Positions 5,228 through 6,603 of a stretch of DNA of 6,603 nt are shown here, piece by piece. The notes below the pieces were generated by a model. The model did no database searches and had not been told where the DNA came from. It was given only the letters and a program-made list of their open reading frames with translations. Numbering within the stretch: the first letter of the stretch is position 1; every line of letters starts with the position of its first letter. The stretch covers positions 1-6,603 of the forward strand of contig JAHDEU010000126.1 in NCBI GenBank assembly GCA_020628635.1, written 5' to 3'. The position numbers were made by a program, and so were the translations under genes. The stretch is from Hellea sp. GTDB lineage: Bacteria; Pseudomonadota; Alphaproteobacteria; Caulobacterales; Maricaulaceae.

Positions 5228-6603
5228 ATGGCTGACTACGACTACGACCTTTTCGTCATCGGTGCGGGCTCGGGAGGCGTGCGCGCCGGACGTTTGGCCG
5301 CACAGCTCGGCAAGCGCGTCGGCGTGGCGGAGCAGTCCATGCCCGGCGGAACCTGTGTCGTGCGCGGCTGCGTGCCCAAGAAATACATGGTCTACGGCGC
5401 GGATTACGGTGCGGCGATCAAACACGCGGAGGGCTATGGCTGGACGGCGGACAATGTGCGCTTCGATTGGCCCACGCTGCGCGATGCGATCCAGAAGGAC
5501 GTCAACCGCCTGTCGGGCATCTACTCGACCATCCTGGAGAAGAACGGCGCCGTGCTGCACCGCGAGCGCGCGACGCTGGTGGACGCCCACACGGTCAAAC
5601 TGGCCGATTCGGGCAAGACGTTCACGGCCGAGACAATTCTGATCGCCGTTGGCGGCTCGCCCTGGTCGCCGGAGCTGCCGGGCGTTGAGCATACCATCGT
5701 GTCCGACGACGTGTTCCATCTCGACACGCTGCCCAAGCGGATGCTGATCGTCGGCGGCGGTTACATTGCCTGCGAGTTCGCCGGGGTGTTCGCCGGCCTC
5801 GGCACGCAGGTCATCCAGGCTTATCGCGGCGGGCGCCTGCTCAACGGGTTCGACGCCGAAGTGCGCGACGCGGTCGGCGATGTGCAGCGAAACAACGGCA
5901 TCGACCTGCGCTTCAACATCAGCCCAACCAAGGTCGCCAAGACCGATGGCGGGCTGATCACGACATTCGATGACGGCAGCAAGATCGGCGCGGATGTCGT
6001 GCTGATGGCCACGGGCCGCCGACCGATGACGGACGCGCTCGGTCTCGACGCGGCCGGGGTCAAGGTCGAGAAGAATGGTGCGATCAAGGTCGATGAGTAT
6101 TCACGCACTAGCCAGTCCAACATCTTCGCCGTGGGAGACGTGACGAACCGCGTGAACCTCACTCCCGTGGCGATCCGCGAGGCGGCCGCGATGATCGAAA
6201 CGGTCTATAACGACAACCCGACAGCCTATGACCATGATAATATTGCGTCAGCCGTCTTCACCCGCCCGGCTGTGGGCGTATGCGGCGTCAGCGAGGGCGA
6301 GGCGCGCCGACGCCATGGCGACGATGTGACGGTCTATACGACCAGTTTCCGGCCTATGAAGAACGTACTCAGCGGAGACCCGCAGCGCTGCTTCATGAAG
6401 CTTATCACCAAGGGCAAGGAAGAGACCGTGATCGGCGTCCACCTCGTCGGCGACGAGAGCGGGGAGATGATCCAGATGATCGGCATCGCCATTAAAGCCA
6501 AGCTGACGAAGGCCGACTTCGACCGGACCTGCGCGGTGCACCCGACCATTGCGGAAGAGATCGTGACGCTGAAGCCGAGGGAGCTGAACAAGACGACGGT
6601 GGT
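5228..6603 (+). CDS. gor: Glutathione-disulfide reductase (3' end beyond window)
   Basis: This FAD enzyme reduces glutathione disulfide with NADPH in the cytoplasm. I translated the frame from ATG 5228; it stays open for 458 codons to the window edge, so the stop is missing. Domains in order: FAD-binding VIGAGSGGVRAGRLA (10-24); redox-active disulfide GGTCVVRGCVPKK with C43 and C48, a form typical of glutathione reductase rather than lipoamide or thioredoxin reductase; NAD(P)-binding VGGGYIACEFA (175-185), a GxGxxA pattern, followed by R200 and R203 which suit the NADPH 2'-phosphate; second FAD element IFAVGDVT (299-306); and dimerisation domain with HPTIAEE (438-444), holding catalytic H438 and E443. 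Family members are about 450-465 residues, so only a few codons should be missing. It follows rpiA by 71 bases of tandem repeat and is probably in the same operon; NADPH use links it functionally to pentose phosphate metabolism. Confidence 0.95.
   Translation, partial: MADYDYDLFVIGAGSGGVRAGRLAAQLGKRVGVAEQSMPGGTCVVRGCVPKKYMVYGADYGAAIKHAEGYGWTADNVRFDWPTLRDAIQKDVNRLSGIYSTILEKNGAVLHRERATLVDAHTVKLADSGKTFTAETILIAVGGSPWSPELPGVEHTIVSDDVFHLDTLPKRMLIVGGGYIACEFAGVFAGLGTQVIQAYRGGRLLNGFDAEVRDAVGDVQRNNGIDLRFNISPTKVAKTDGGLITTFDDGSKIGADVVLMATGRRPMTDALGLDAAGVKVEKNGAIKVDEYSRTSQSNIFAVGDVTNRVNLTPVAIREAAAMIETVYNDNPTAYDHDNIASAVFTRPAVGVCGVSEGEARRRHGDDVTVYTTSFRPMKNVLSGDPQRCFMKLITKGKEETVIGVHLVGDESGEMIQMIGIAIKAKLTKADFDRTCAVHPTIAEEIVTLKPRELNKTTV

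Noticed and set aside
5157..5642. Read-through extension of rpiA past TAG into the gor region
   Set aside because: The frame stays open, but the RpiA length and C terminus are complete at 5156 and the continuation is a shadow of gor.

Overview
The window is a gene-dense, GC-rich stretch of ordinary bacterial chromosome. The protein families, weak Shine-Dalgarno signals, strong G/C bias at third codon positions and stop-to-stop packing suggest an alphaproteobacterium. A Caulobacterales/Maricaulales (Hyphomonadaceae-like) origin is my best guess from the look of the GlmU, GorA and 67-residue small protein sequences, but I could not test it. No insertion sequence, phage gene, CRISPR array, tRNA or rRNA was seen.

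Layout, left to right. (1) Bases 2-46 look like the last codons of an upstream gene. (2) 59-1381 (+) encodes a DUF1704 'QEGLA motif' putative metallopeptidase related to MATCAP tubulin carboxypeptidases. (3) 1331-1855 (-) encodes an XRE-type HTH regulator with a degenerate LexA/CI-like C-terminal domain; its 3' end overlaps the QEGLA gene tail to tail. (4) 1856-2135 is the only sizeable non-coding stretch. It is AT-richer and carries several dyad-symmetric operator-like sites, one with a LacI-family-like AGCGCT centre. (5) 2136-2339 (+) encodes a small basic protein of unknown function. (6) 2336-3034 (-) encodes a phosphoglycolate phosphatase-like HAD hydrolase whose stop codon overlaps that of the small gene. 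(7) Divergently, 3100 onward (+) is a likely operon: glmU, rpiA (ATGA overlap) and a glutathione reductase gene (gor) that runs off the right edge. The rpiA-gor junction carries about 2.5-3 tandem copies of a 25-bp repeat that begins inside the last rpiA codons.

How the genes fit together: GlmU makes UDP-GlcNAc for peptidoglycan and LPS, RpiA interconverts pentose phosphates, glutathione reductase spends NADPH (which the oxidative pentose phosphate route supplies) to keep glutathione reduced, and the divergent HAD protein probably removes 2-phosphoglycolate. This is housekeeping and redox/metabolite-repair metabolism. The left half (QEGLA peptidase, XRE regulator, small protein) is less understood. 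The 1856-2135 regulatory region and the rpiA-gor repeat are the least explained DNA. I see no convincing novel multi-gene system.
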